A DNA stretch of 64,000 nucleotides from Colwellia sp. 12G3 (GCF_002836775.1 NZ_PJAQ01000054.1:224038-288037); one strand, 5' to 3'; numbered from the stretch's first letter, positions 46,391 to 55,354 are shown. Numbers and translations: made by a program. Notes: generated by a model from the sequence alone, not told the origin.

Positions 46391-46426
46391 TAGTAATATG
46401 GCTAACAATTTGTAGCCATATTACTA
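46391..46426. terminator. Bidirectional hairpin between convergent genes
   Basis: A perfect 14-bp stem pairs TAGTAATATGGCTA (46391-46404) with TAGCCATATTACTA (46413-46426) around an 8-nt loop, between the Mpo1-like gene and tesB. Confidence 0.6.
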
Positions 46427-46435
46427 ATACCCAAC

Positions 46436-47293
46436 TTATCTTTGTCTAATCACGCCTTCTTGCATGGTTGAAGCGACTAATCTCCCTTGTCGATCAAATA
46501 TTTGTCCTCTTACTAGCCCTCGACCATTACTCGCTGATGGACTATCCATACAATAAAGTAACCAATCATCGAAGCGAAATGGACGATGAAACCACATGGC
46601 GTGGTCTATGGTGGCAATTTGAAAATTTGGTTGCCAATGGCTTGCGCCATGAGGCAATAATGCCGTCGGTAAAAAATGGAAATCTGAGGTATAAGCTAAC
46701 ATATAGGTGTGTATACCTAAATCGTCAGGTAAATCACCGTTGGCTTTTATCCACATTTGGCTGGCAGAACTGATTGGTGTTGGTTTTAGCCAGTTATATT
46801 GCTGCACGGGGCGAATATCAATAGGCATTTCAGCTAAAAACTTTTCACGCAATGGCTCAGGTATATATTGCTGGTTAGCCTTTATGTAATCGGTAAATGA
46901 TGGCAGATCTTCAGGAGCAGCTACATCAGGCATATTATCTTGATGATCAAAGCCTGCTTCAGTATGTTGAAACGACGCCGTCATATAAAAGATAGCTTTG
47001 CCATTTTGGACTGCTTGCACTCTTCGAGTACTAAAACTCGAACCATCACGAATAACTTCTACTTCATAAACAACGGGTAAGCTCGCATCACCTGGTCGTA
47101 AAAAATATGAATGCAATGAATGCACAAAGCGATTAGCTGCGATTGTTTCTTGAGCCGCGGAAAGGGCTTGTCCCATAACCTGGCCGCCAAAAAGCGCTTT
47201 ATAACCTAAATCTTGGCTTTGGCCTCGATAGATACCTTGTTCGATAACTTCTAATTTTAATAACGCTGATAATTCATCCAATACACGTGACAT
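46436..47293 (-). CDS. tesB: Acyl-CoA thioesterase II
   Basis: 285 residues (E. coli TesB 286), a double hot-dog thioesterase hydrolysing medium- and long-chain acyl-CoA. Family segments include IYRGQSQDLGYKALFGGQVM, VHSLHSYFLRPGDAS, VEVIRDGSSFSTRRVQAVQ and ATIDHAMWFHRPFRFDDWLL. The C-terminal GRGLVRGQIFDRQGRLVAS is also diagnostic. A single gene, convergent with the Mpo1-like gene. Confidence 0.94.
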   Translation of the reverse strand: MSRVLDELSALLKLEVIEQGIYRGQSQDLGYKALFGGQVMGQALSAAQETIAANRFVHSLHSYFLRPGDASLPVVYEVEVIRDGSSFSTRRVQAVQNGKAIFYMTASFQHTEAGFDHQDNMPDVAAPEDLPSFTDYIKANQQYIPEPLREKFLAEMPIDIRPVQQYNWLKPTPISSASQMWIKANGDLPDDLGIHTYMLAYTSDFHFLPTALLPHGASHWQPNFQIATIDHAMWFHRPFRFDDWLLYCMDSPSASNGRGLVRGQIFDRQGRLVASTMQEGVIRQR

Positions 47294-47457
47294 TTTTTAC
47301 CTTACTTATCAAAGACTATTTGGCTAGACACCGCTTAATATGAGGTAGTTAGTGTAATCCCTATTGATGTTACATGCAAAGTAGGTTAAGTTTTGTGCAA
47401 ATAATAAATACAGTAAATATTTAAACCAAATCATAATTGGATGGGGAAGTTAAAATT

Positions 47458-47715
47458 ATGGCTATAGCAATGATAAGAGAAGATCTGCTGGAACGGCGAA
47501 TGCCAACTCAGGGGAACTACGATGATTTATGGGAAGAGCTTACTTTGGCACAGAAATTTGCCGCCAGTAGCTTAACGCAATTTGGTTATAAACTTAATTT
47601 TATTAGAGATTTTCATGATACTCATATAGCAGTATTAAGCTGCAATGAGAATATCGCAGTGATCTCTAAAGGTGGAGAAATCAATACTCATCCCAATATT
47701 GAAATTCGACTTTAA
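47458..47715 (+). CDS. Small conserved hypothetical protein
   Basis: 85 residues from ATG 47458, which follows GGGGAAG with about 8 nt spacing; an earlier in-frame TTG at 47437 is less likely. Sequence features are AIAMIREDLLERRMPTQGNY, ELTLAQKFAASSLTQFGY and the C-terminal NENIAVISKGGEINTHPNIE. No family recognised. It is followed by a strong terminator, so it is its own short transcript. Confidence 0.65.
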   Translation: MAIAMIREDLLERRMPTQGNYDDLWEELTLAQKFAASSLTQFGYKLNFIRDFHDTHIAVLSCNENIAVISKGGEINTHPNIEIRL

Positions 47716-47730
47716 GCTAACAAGTTTGGA

Positions 47731-47755
47731 AAAAGCGCCTATAGGCGCTTTTTTT
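47731..47755 (+). terminator. Rho-independent terminator
   Basis: AAAAGCGCC (47731-47739) and GGCGCTTTT (47744-47752) form a tight stem over TATA, running into seven or more Ts. It is a textbook terminator for the small gene upstream and precedes yihI by about 85 bp. Confidence 0.85.
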
Positions 47756-47840
47756 GTGTCTTTTTTCTGCTTTTTAAGGTTTTTCACCTATTAATAACGT
47801 AAAATAGCCGCCATTAATTAGTAAAAAAGTAATTGTAACT

Positions 47841-48485
47841 ATGTCTCGTTCAAAAAAATCTAGAAAACCAGGTGGAGCACCGACAGCTAAGCCTAAGTTA
47901 AGTAAGCAAGAATTAGAAAAAGTTGAGAAGCGCTCCCGCAAAACAACGGGTAAAGTGGCGGGAAATCGTCAAAAAGAAGCAATGCCAGACCAAACTAATA
48001 ATAACCAGAAAGGCGCTAATAAAGATCCGCGTCTTGGTAATAAAACACCTATCGTTTTAGGTAAATTAATTACTAAAGCTGAAAAAGATAAAGCAGAAAA
48101 AGCACAACAAGTTAAAGCGAAACAAAAGAGCCTGAAATCAGCGCCTATTGCCGGTGTCCGTTTCGTTGAAAATACTGACGTTGAGTTATCTGAAAAACAA
48201 GAAATTTCTCCAGCAGCATTAACGCCAGAGCAAGAATTAGATGCAATTGAGCAAGATGAAGCGTTGCAAACAATTTTAGCGAAGCAAGAAGACGATATCG
48301 CTTTAACTGAAGAAGAAGTTAATTACTACAATGACATGATGGATCGTCATCAAGCATTATCAGCTGAATTAGGTCTTGATAACGAATCTGATGAGAGTGA
48401 TGAATCAAAAGACAATGGCAGCGAAGATGACTTATGGGATAAGTTAGATGGTCATGACTTTTCAGATTTTGAAGACAAAGAGTAA
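47841..48485 (+). CDS. yihI: Der GTPase-activating protein YihI
   Basis: 214 residues, highly charged. The basic N-terminus (SRSKKSRKPGGAPTAKPKLS), the conserved central KDPRLGNKTPIVLGK and the acidic C-terminus (DESDESKDNGSEDDLWDKLD) match YihI, which stimulates the GTPase Der in 50S ribosome assembly. It is longer than the enteric protein (169). A DUF2489 gene follows after 5 bp, and hemN lies beyond, the same neighbourhood as in E. coli. Confidence 0.9.
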   Translation: MSRSKKSRKPGGAPTAKPKLSKQELEKVEKRSRKTTGKVAGNRQKEAMPDQTNNNQKGANKDPRLGNKTPIVLGKLITKAEKDKAEKAQQVKAKQKSLKSAPIAGVRFVENTDVELSEKQEISPAALTPEQELDAIEQDEALQTILAKQEDDIALTEEEVNYYNDMMDRHQALSAELGLDNESDESDESKDNGSEDDLWDKLDGHDFSDFEDKE

Positions 48486-48490
48486 CTTCA

Positions 48491-48985
48491 ATGAGTGATT
48501 TTTGGCTTTATGCTTTGTTGCTTGCCGGTATTATTGTACTCGCGCTAGCGTTTTATGCAGGCAAGCTGTTAAAACAAGTAGCACAGCAAAAAGCCCAACA
48601 GAAAAAAACTCAGATAGCCCAGCAACAAGCATTAAATAAGCACGACAAAAAAATCTTCGATAGCGTGTTATTAATTACACGCGCTATGCAGCAAGAGCAA
48701 TGCGAATTTGATGAAGGCTGCTGGCGCCTATCGGTATTGTTATCTTCATTGAAAACATTAACGGAATTACCTGCGAAATTTCCGGGTATTTTTGGCTTAT
48801 ATGATGCTATTAAAGATCTTGCCATTCTAGATGGACGTAAAACGCTAACCAAAAAAGAACGCATGCGTGAAGATTATCAACGCATGACGGCTTTAAATAA
48901 AATGCATGATGAGATTGTTACTGACTTAGGTGAGCTTTATCAGTTTACTACAGAGCAACTTAGTCGCCTTACAACCCCTGCTTAA
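48491..48985 (+). CDS. DUF2489 protein
   Basis: 164 residues. An N-terminal membrane helix (FWLYALLLAGIIVLALAFYA) is followed by a long Gln/Lys-rich coiled coil (LKQVAQQKAQQKKTQIAQQ) and a domain with EGCWRLSVLLSSLKTLTELP and IKDLAILDGRKTLTKKERMR. This matches DUF2489 as I recall it. Its 5-bp spacing from yihI indicates co-transcription. Function unknown. Confidence 0.75.
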   Translation: MSDFWLYALLLAGIIVLALAFYAGKLLKQVAQQKAQQKKTQIAQQQALNKHDKKIFDSVLLITRAMQQEQCEFDEGCWRLSVLLSSLKTLTELPAKFPGIFGLYDAIKDLAILDGRKTLTKKERMREDYQRMTALNKMHDEIVTDLGELYQFTTEQLSRLTTPA

Positions 48986-48988
48986 ACT

Positions 48989-49131
48989 TATACCCATCGC
49001 AGAAGCGGTTGAGCAATATCACTTCATCGTTACATCAATTTGAAATGGAATAACCATAACTACATCGATAAGCCTTGAATTGAAATTGCTCAAGCGCTCT
49101 GGAACATGCCTCTTGAATAGTAATGGGTATA
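48989..49131. repeat. Small inverted-repeat element
   Basis: The tips TATACCCAT (48989-48997) and ATGGGTATA (49123-49131) are perfect inverted copies. Inside them, AGCGGTTGAGCAAT (49004-49017) and ATTGCTCAAGCGCT (49085-49098) pair with one mismatch. The 143-bp unit lies between the DUF2489 gene and hemN. Its TATACCC tip is shared with the element at 45541. Confidence 0.6.
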
Positions 49132-49237
49132 TAATCCAATAACAGAGTTATTCGACTCTGTTATTGCGCTTGATCAATACCCTGAAATTGCAAAAGACTA
49201 TAATGTTTTCGTTCACTAAATAAAACGGTACGAAAGC

Positions 49238-50608
49238 ATGAAAGTAAGTCAATTTTTCGATAATAAGTTATTAAATAAATATAACACCAGCGGACCAAGA
49301 TATACGTCTTATCCAACAGCGTTAGAGTTTCATGATGATTTTAAACATGATGATTTTATTAAAGCGATAGAAAACTCGCAAAACCGAGAATTGTCACTTT
49401 ACGTGCATATCCCATTTTGTCACACGCTTTGTTATTATTGTGGTTGTAATAAAGTCGTTACCCGCCATCGTGATAAAGCAGATACTTACCTTGAATATTT
49501 AGCACAAGAAATTGCTTTACAAGCACCATTATTTCAAGAATACACCGTTAAACAATTACATTGGGGTGGGGGTACACCAAGCTTTTTAACGCACCCACAA
49601 ATCACAAAACTTGTTTCTTTATTAAAAGAAAAATTTAATTTTTCTGAAGAATTGGAAATGAGCATTGAAATTGATCCTCGTGAGATTGAGATGGACTTAG
49701 CTGAGCACTTATATTCACTCGGTTTCAATCGTTTGAGCTTAGGCGTTCAAGATCTTGATTTGAAGGTACAGCAGGCCATTAACCGTGTGCAATCAACAGA
49801 GTTCATTGGTGACTTTATTGAACATGCTAAAGCGGTTGGTTTTAAGTCTATTAATATTGATTTGATTTATGGCTTACCGCATCAAACACTTGATAACTTT
49901 ACTAAAACATTAGTAAAAGCACATGAGTGGGATGTTGACCGTATCTCTCTATTTAGCTACGCGCACATACCAAGCCGTTTTGCTGCACAGCGTAAATTAC
50001 GCGATGAATGGTTACCTAATACCGAAGAAAAATTCGCTTTAATGAAATTAGCGGTAGAAACGCTTTGTAACTTTGGTTACGACTTTATTGGTATGGATCA
50101 TTTTGCTAAACCTAATGATGAGTTAGCTATAGCGCAAAGTGATGGTACTTTACATCGTAATTTCCAAGGTTACACCACTAAAGGCGGCTGTGATTTATTG
50201 GGACTAGGGGTATCATCCATTAGTTCTATTGGTAATAGTTTTAGCCAAAATATAAAAGATTTAAAAGAGTATTATCAAGCCATAACAGAAAAGCAGCATG
50301 CACAAATAAAAGGCGTAAGTTTATCTGAAGATGACATCTTACGTGGTGAAGTTATCCAGGAATTGATGTGTAATTTGTATCTAGACAAACAAGTGATTAA
50401 TGAAAAATATAATATTAATTTTGATGAATATTTTGCTGAAGATTTACCGCTGTTAACTACGTTTATTGATGATGGTTTATTAGAAAATACAGAAAACTAT
50501 ATTAAAGTAGATCAATCCGCTCGTTTATTGATCCGTATTATTTGTATGAGCTTTGATGCTTATATGAAGAAACATATTAACCAGCAACGCTTTTCTCGGG
50601 TTATTTAA
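49238..50608 (+). CDS. hemN: Oxygen-independent coproporphyrinogen III oxidase
   Basis: Radical SAM enzyme converting coproporphyrinogen III to protoporphyrinogen IX without oxygen; 456 residues (E. coli 457). The CxxxCxxC cluster motif is in HIPFCHTLCYYCGCNKVVTR, the SAM-binding GGGTP in HWGGGTPSFLT, and IDPREIE, GVQDLDLKVQQAINRVQ and IDLIYGLPHQT are typical of true HemN rather than HemW. Its presence implies growth at low oxygen. A single gene downstream of yihI. Confidence 0.96.
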   Translation: MKVSQFFDNKLLNKYNTSGPRYTSYPTALEFHDDFKHDDFIKAIENSQNRELSLYVHIPFCHTLCYYCGCNKVVTRHRDKADTYLEYLAQEIALQAPLFQEYTVKQLHWGGGTPSFLTHPQITKLVSLLKEKFNFSEELEMSIEIDPREIEMDLAEHLYSLGFNRLSLGVQDLDLKVQQAINRVQSTEFIGDFIEHAKAVGFKSINIDLIYGLPHQTLDNFTKTLVKAHEWDVDRISLFSYAHIPSRFAAQRKLRDEWLPNTEEKFALMKLAVETLCNFGYDFIGMDHFAKPNDELAIAQSDGTLHRNFQGYTTKGGCDLLGLGVSSISSIGNSFSQNIKDLKEYYQAITEKQHAQIKGVSLSEDDILRGEVIQELMCNLYLDKQVINEKYNINFDEYFAEDLPLLTTFIDDGLLENTENYIKVDQSARLLIRIICMSFDAYMKKHINQQRFSRVI

Positions 50609-50646
50609 TACGTTTAGGTGAAGCTCTGGTTTGTCATAAAATATTT

Positions 50647-50672
50647 ATCCCCGAACGTTCAAGTTCGGGGAT
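50647..50672. terminator. Bidirectional hairpin between hemN and rmf
   Basis: ATCCCCGAAC (50647-50656) pairs perfectly with GTTCGGGGAT (50663-50672) around GTTCAA. It lies between the convergent hemN and rmf stops. T-tracts are short. Confidence 0.6.
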
Positions 50673-50691
50673 TAAAATAGCTTGATAATGG

Positions 50692-50865
50692 CTATCTAAA
50701 TAGTCCTAGATTTCTATCACCGATGGCCTCTCGCCAACCACCTAACCATTCTGATTTTGCATCAGTATTTTGATAAGGGCACTGCTCCTTAGTTTTGCCG
50801 CCAAGGCCAGCTTGATATCCATTAGAATGCGCTCTACCCAATTTATCTCTTTTTTGTCTTTTCAT
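50692..50865 (-). CDS. rmf: Ribosome modulation factor
   Basis: A 57-codon gene, short enough to be missed by length-limited gene finders. It reads MKRQKRDKLGRAHSNGYQAG, then KEQCPYQ and EWLGGWREAIGDR, matching RMF closely. RMF binds 70S ribosomes in stationary phase and dimerises them into inactive 100S particles. A strong GGTGGAG ribosome-binding site lies 5 nt before the ATG. Expression in stationary phase or under stringent conditions is expected from the family. Confidence 0.93.
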   Translation of the reverse strand: MKRQKRDKLGRAHSNGYQAGLGGKTKEQCPYQNTDAKSEWLGGWREAIGDRNLGLFR

Positions 50866-51302
50866 TTACTCCACCTCATAAACACCTCGTAATTGTCTTA
50901 TAAATCAATTAATAAACAAACTTAGAATCACTCGTTTAGCTGAGTTCATCTTATTACTTAATACTACAGAGTGGTCGATTCTCAAATTTTGCATTAATTT
51001 TTATGGTATGAAATTTCATCAATCGACGAGTCATTTAAGAGGATTTATTGAGGTGATGCAAGGGAAAAAATGTAATTTTAAAGAGGATATAATATACCGA
51101 GAAAAGGATAACCTGTGGACAAATTTTAACGCTAAAAGTTTTTTTTGGCAAAACAACTTGTTAGCATTAGATTAACTTAAAACCTTATTACTAGAGGTAA
51201 TAACGTTGTTGCTTTAATAGACAGAATGATTCTAAAGAAATAACGTCAAGCGGCTTAGTAAAATTTGATTGATCAAGGTTACTTGAGTAGTAACATCCGT
51301 AA
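50866..51302. other. Upstream region of rmf without a gene
   Basis: A 437-bp AT-rich gap carrying the rmf promoter on the minus strand. A small palindrome, TTATTAC-TAGAG-GTAATAA (about 51185-51203), is visible. I see no coding frame or recognised RNA. Confidence 0.4.
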
Positions 51303-51521
51303 TTAGTTATGTAATAAAGGTTTTAGCATGCCTTCCAAACCATTGAGTTTTACCTCGTACATTAAGGCTAACTGCTGTCCTAACTTACCTTCGGGAAAAC
51401 CTTTACTGTGAAACCATACCAAATAAGGTTCAGGTAGTTGTAATAGTTTTCTCCCAGCATATTTACCAAAAGGCATGGTTTGATTGATTGCTTCAATAAG
51501 TGCTTGTTGATCGTTTAACAA
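51303..51521 (-). CDS. DUF3820-family protein
   Basis: 72 residues: MPFGKYAGRKLLQLPEPYLV and WFHSKGFPEGKLGQQLALMY are the conserved core of DUF3820, a small cytoplasmic family of unknown function (the core recalls exonuclease-associated 'FGKYKG' motifs). No operon partner is present. Length is normal for the family. Confidence 0.8.
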   Translation of the reverse strand: MLNDQQALIEAINQTMPFGKYAGRKLLQLPEPYLVWFHSKGFPEGKLGQQLALMYEVKLNGLEGMLKPLLHN

Positions 51522-51651
51522 ATTAAGTCCGTGCTTGTCATGTTAGTGACATCTTTACGTCACAAAACCTTCATTAGTGCTCATTATACTGCTCCTATCT
51601 TAAAAGGTTAACAACTCAGTGTTAATCGCGTTAAAAAATTTAGGGATGAAT

Positions 51652-52764
51652 ATGTCAATCATTAGAAAACGAAGTGCCGCTCACAAAGCTTACTTACCTG
51701 GTAATGTCCGTGATAATCAATATATTTTAGCCGAATTTAGTTTGACCGATGAGCTATTTAAGCAGTTTTCAGGAAAATATAGTGATTTAAAACCGCAGCC
51801 ATTTTACGATTTTTATCAGCAGCTATCGGATATGTTTTTTAAATTAACAGATGAATTTGAGCTAGAGAATTGTCAATTTATTGCTAATGATAAATTAGCA
51901 CGAGTCAGATACAGCCAAGAAATGCACCAATGGCAAACCAATCAACAAATTCTCTTTTATTATAATCCAGAAAGTCACCACCTTAAAAAATCTTTTTTTG
52001 ATGGCAGTAAACGAGCGAAAAAAATCTGTTTACTCTTTTTGGCTACCGGTAATGAGATCCGCGTTAATGCGGCCAACTTTCATAGTAAAGTGAGTCAACT
52101 GGTCGAAAAATTTTGTCAAACAATTATGTTAGATAAAAGTGATATTCGTTTGAGAGATCACCAGCACCTTACGTACGATTTGTTTGCTAAGAATAAGGGG
52201 TGTGCTACTAGCCAGACACATAAATTACGTGAAATTAAAAAGCGTTATGCTAGCCAAAACGTTATTGTACCTACGTATCATAGTGCAATGAATTATGCTG
52301 TTGTTACGCTAAATGTCAGCAATGAATTATTGAAACAGGTAGAAATAGATAGCCACTCTCAAGATCCGTATAACCCACTGTATACTTACCTAACGGATGT
52401 ATTCACCATGGCAGCAAAACGCTATAACTTAAACAATGGGGCGCTGATTGCTAACGGTTTAGTACCTATTGTGAGATACAGCATTCATGAGATTGTATCT
52501 CGAGTAGGTGAGTTGCAAATGTTAGGTTACAACCCGGAGCAAAGTCCATGCGGTATTATCAGTAAATGGAGTGCGGGTGAGTTAACTGATAGCGTGCAGT
52601 TAATTTTTGTGGCTACACCCGAAAATAATAGCGAACACGGCTTTGGTCGTTTTTTAAATCAAATAGAACAAGCAATGCAATTGATGGCAGTTGAACTAGA
52701 AATTGAACCGACTAAAGAAGAAATGGTGGTTAGATTTCATCAACACTTGGCATATAACTATTAA
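51652..52764 (+). CDS. DUF3083-family protein
   Basis: 370 residues from ATG 51652, which is preceded by AGGGATGA; the frame opens earlier at a GTG (51619). The protein is an internal duplication in appearance: FSLTDELFKQFSGKYSDLKP with FIANDKLARVRYSQEM in the first half, and LNVSNELLKQVEIDSHSQDP with LIANGLVPIVRYSIHEI in the second. This matches DUF3083, a family I associate with Shewanella and Colwellia. Cytoplasmic, no catalytic motif seen. Confidence 0.7.
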   Translation: MSIIRKRSAAHKAYLPGNVRDNQYILAEFSLTDELFKQFSGKYSDLKPQPFYDFYQQLSDMFFKLTDEFELENCQFIANDKLARVRYSQEMHQWQTNQQILFYYNPESHHLKKSFFDGSKRAKKICLLFLATGNEIRVNAANFHSKVSQLVEKFCQTIMLDKSDIRLRDHQHLTYDLFAKNKGCATSQTHKLREIKKRYASQNVIVPTYHSAMNYAVVTLNVSNELLKQVEIDSHSQDPYNPLYTYLTDVFTMAAKRYNLNNGALIANGLVPIVRYSIHEIVSRVGELQMLGYNPEQSPCGIISKWSAGELTDSVQLIFVATPENNSEHGFGRFLNQIEQAMQLMAVELEIEPTKEEMVVRFHQHLAYNY

Positions 52765-52787
52765 AATTGGATTGTGTTCGTTTTAAG

Positions 52788-52820
52788 TTTTCTTTAAGTT
52801 TTCTTTAAGTTTTCTTTAAG
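52788..52820. repeat. Three tandem copies of an 11-bp unit
   Basis: TTTTCTTTAAG is repeated three times without interruption (52788-52798, 52799-52809, 52810-52820), preceded by a partial copy TTTTAAG. It lies between the convergent DUF3083 gene and the response-regulator gene, just beyond both stops. Copy number may vary by slippage. Confidence 0.85.
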
Positions 52821-52829
52821 TTGCTAGGT

Positions 52830-53390
52830 TTAGGTCGATTGAGGTCGCTTTTGTAATTTACGTTGTAATGTTCTTCTGTGCATTGAAAGCTGTCTAGCGG
52901 TCGCTGAAATATTACCCTGGTTAGCTTTTAATACCTGCTGAATATGTTGCCATTCAACCTGCTCGGCAGATAAGGTTTGTTCGCTTCTCTTATCTACTTC
53001 GATGGTTTCGGCTTTACTGCCTTTGAGTGTTGCGAGTAGTGTTTGACTATCGACAGGTTTAGACAAATAGTCATCAGCGCCAAGCTTTATCGCATCAACC
53101 GCGGTAGCAATACTGGCAAAGCCGGTAAGTAAGATAATGCGACTCTTTGGTCGAAGTTTACGCAGTGGTGTGATGATCGATAAGGTATTTTCTTCAGCCA
53201 ACTTCATATCGAGTAAAATATAATCGGGTGTGTGTCGATGACAGGCGAGTAAGGCATCATTATTATTATCTACTTGTACACAATCAAAGCCATATTTAGT
53301 CAAGCGTCGATTAAGCGTGTTGGCAAAAATAATATCATCTTCAACGATTAATAACTTCGACGATGCTGGAGCTATTGCTGCATTAGGCAT
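52830..53390 (-). CDS. Response regulator of the ActR/PrrA/RegA family
   Basis: 186 residues. The receiver domain (about 12-125) has the acidic pair in LLIVEDD, the phosphorylated Asp61 in DYILLDMKL, Thr89 and Lys111. A short linker leads to a Fis-type helix-turn-helix (about 145-182: VLKANQGNISATARQLSMHR, RTLQRKLQKR). This is the compact RegA/PrrA architecture, which in other proteobacteria controls respiratory and redox genes. The gene overlaps the sensor kinase by 8 bp. Confidence 0.87.
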   Translation of the reverse strand: MPNAAIAPASSKLLIVEDDIIFANTLNRRLTKYGFDCVQVDNNNDALLACHRHTPDYILLDMKLAEENTLSIITPLRKLRPKSRIILLTGFASIATAVDAIKLGADDYLSKPVDSQTLLATLKGSKAETIEVDKRSEQTLSAEQVEWQHIQQVLKANQGNISATARQLSMHRRTLQRKLQKRPQST

Positions 53391-54672
53391 AACTAATTTC
53401 CTTATGGTTAGCGGTTTTACTTTGCTGAGATGAAATAGGCATACTTAAGGTGACAAGTGCGCCACCATCTTGATGGTTTGTTAAGGCTAACTTACCACCA
53501 AGGCGCTCTAAACTTGCGTGACTTAAAAAAACAGCCATGCCAAAACCTTGTTCACTATTAACAGGTTTAACGCCTAATTCATTGAGTTTTTTCAAGGTGA
53601 AACCTTTACCATAATCCCGAATAGTAAACTGCCAGTTACCTTTAATAATTTGGCTAGTTAGACAAAGGGTTTTGCTATTATTGGCTTTACTCGCTCTTAT
53701 CGCATTATTAATTAAATTGATGATAGCGGGTAATAAGGTGGCATCAGCATTAATCGTGACTGCTTCGGTTGAGTTACAGCCGGTATTATTTTGCAATTGT
53801 AAGTGTATTTCTGGATTATTGAACCGTACGCTAACCGTTATTTCATTGAATAAATCTTGGCAATTAATCACCTTAACCACCTGTTCTTTTATCTCAAAAA
53901 CCATAGCACGAAATTCAGCTAAGCTGTCTCTACAGCGAGTAAGCTGGCTTTGCATATCGGCCACAATGTCGTTGTTAGGTAAATTTTCACTTAATTCATC
54001 AGCAAGTAGTTGTACGGTTGCTATGGGGGTCGCTAATTGATGGGTCACCTGAGCGGAAGCAACACCTAATGAAGTCACTTGTTCTTGTTTTAATAAGTTC
54101 TCGCGATAAGCGGCAATGGCCAGTTCTTGCTGATTAATACTTCGTGCCATTTTACCCACAACAATGGCAACCACCAAGGCTGAAAATAAAAAGTTGATAC
54201 CCATACCAATAAAGTGGCCTTGCATATTGCCGTGCATCACACTCATGGGTAATGACCATAATAAAATACTGTAAGATGCAATGGCGAGAAAGGCTACTAT
54301 CGACAGTAATAATGGGGTTAGGGTAACTGCGGCTATGGCGATAGGAATGAGCAATAAAGAAACAAAAGCATTAGTCGCGCCACCACTGAAAAATAGTAGC
54401 AATGAGAGAAAGATGATGTCCGCACATATTTGCACCAGTATTGCTTTTTGGCTGGCTTTCTTTTCACTTAAATGATTATGACGATAATAAATATAACTGC
54501 TTAAGGTAAATAGTATTTCTAAACTAATAACACTAACTAGTGGCGTCCAAGGTAGTTGGTACGCTAAGCCCAAATTAACAAAAATAATTAACAGTAATTG
54601 AATGGTAATTGCAGTGCTGCGTAGTGCAATAATTACTTGTATTTGACTCGTTTTTTTGAAATATTTTGGCAT
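53383..54672 (-). CDS. Sensor histidine kinase of the RegB/PrrB type
   Basis: 429 residues with about six transmembrane segments (10-175). The loop FFSGGATNAFVSLL resembles the quinone-associated GGxxNPF segment of RegB. The H-box is at His211 (SAQVTHQLATPIATVQLLAD). Cys247 in SQLTRCRDSLAEF is placed like the redox-active cysteine of RegB (Cys265, about 40 residues after the H-box). The ATPase domain has INNAIRASKAN and RDYGKGFTLKKL. Redox or electron-transport sensing is therefore likely, with the partner regulator encoded immediately downstream. Confidence 0.85.
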   Translation of the reverse strand: MPKYFKKTSQIQVIIALRSTAITIQLLLIIFVNLGLAYQLPWTPLVSVISLEILFTLSSYIYYRHNHLSEKKASQKAILVQICADIIFLSLLLFFSGGATNAFVSLLLIPIAIAAVTLTPLLLSIVAFLAIASYSILLWSLPMSVMHGNMQGHFIGMGINFLFSALVVAIVVGKMARSINQQELAIAAYRENLLKQEQVTSLGVASAQVTHQLATPIATVQLLADELSENLPNNDIVADMQSQLTRCRDSLAEFRAMVFEIKEQVVKVINCQDLFNEITVSVRFNNPEIHLQLQNNTGCNSTEAVTINADATLLPAIINLINNAIRASKANNSKTLCLTSQIIKGNWQFTIRDYGKGFTLKKLNELGVKPVNSEQGFGMAVFLSHASLERLGGKLALTNHQDGGALVTLSMPISSQQSKTANHKEISYA

Positions 54673-54799
54673 ATATTATGGTCTAAATAGGGGTATAATG
54701 TGAGTATTCACAAAATTAACAAAGACATCTTAGCTTATTTATTAATAGAAAAGGCTGAGATAAATCATTAAAGAAACATTGAATAAGGCAGCACGATAA

Positions 54800-55354
54800 A
54801 TGACTGAACAACTCAACGACAAAGCACTACAAACTGCGACTCTAGGCGGAGGTTGTTTTTGGTGTATCGAAAGTGCTCTTAATATGGTCAAGGGCATTAT
54901 TACCGCAAAACCTGGTTATATGGGCGGGCACAGTGAAGCGCCAACCTATAACGCAGTGTGTACTGGCAATACTGGCCATGCTGAAGTAGTGCAATTAGTG
55001 TTCGATAGTCAGGTGATTAGTTTTAGAGAAATTTTAGAAATATTTTTCACCCTACACAATCCCACGCAGTTAAATCGTCAAGGCAATGATGTCGGCACAC
55101 AATATCGCTCTGAAATTTTTACTCATAATGCCGAGCAACAGGAGATAGCAGAACAAATAATTGAGGAAATTAGTCAAGAGCAGTTATTTGAAGATCCTAT
55201 CGTCACCCAAGTGAGTCCAGCGGTTACTTTTCATTGTGGTGAAGATTATCATCAAGATTACTTTAACAATAATCCAGAAAATCAATATTGCCAAGCCGTT
55301 GTTTCACCTAAACTTGCTAAGTTTAGAAAAACCTTCGTGGCTAAATTGAAATAA
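54800..55354 (+). CDS. msrA: Peptide methionine-S-sulfoxide reductase
   Basis: 184 residues. The catalytic Cys lies in GGGCFWCIESALNMVKG, and the substrate-binding and structural segments GYMGGHSEAPTYNAVCTGNT, GHAEVVQL, FFTLHNPTQLNRQGNDVGTQ and YRSEIF follow. It reduces methionine-S-sulfoxide in proteins and free form using thioredoxin. A late YCQAVVSPKLAKF holds a probable resolving Cys. It is divergent from the redox-type sensor kinase, 127 bp away. Confidence 0.95.
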   Translation: MTEQLNDKALQTATLGGGCFWCIESALNMVKGIITAKPGYMGGHSEAPTYNAVCTGNTGHAEVVQLVFDSQVISFREILEIFFTLHNPTQLNRQGNDVGTQYRSEIFTHNAEQQEIAEQIIEEISQEQLFEDPIVTQVSPAVTFHCGEDYHQDYFNNNPENQYCQAVVSPKLAKFRKTFVAKLK

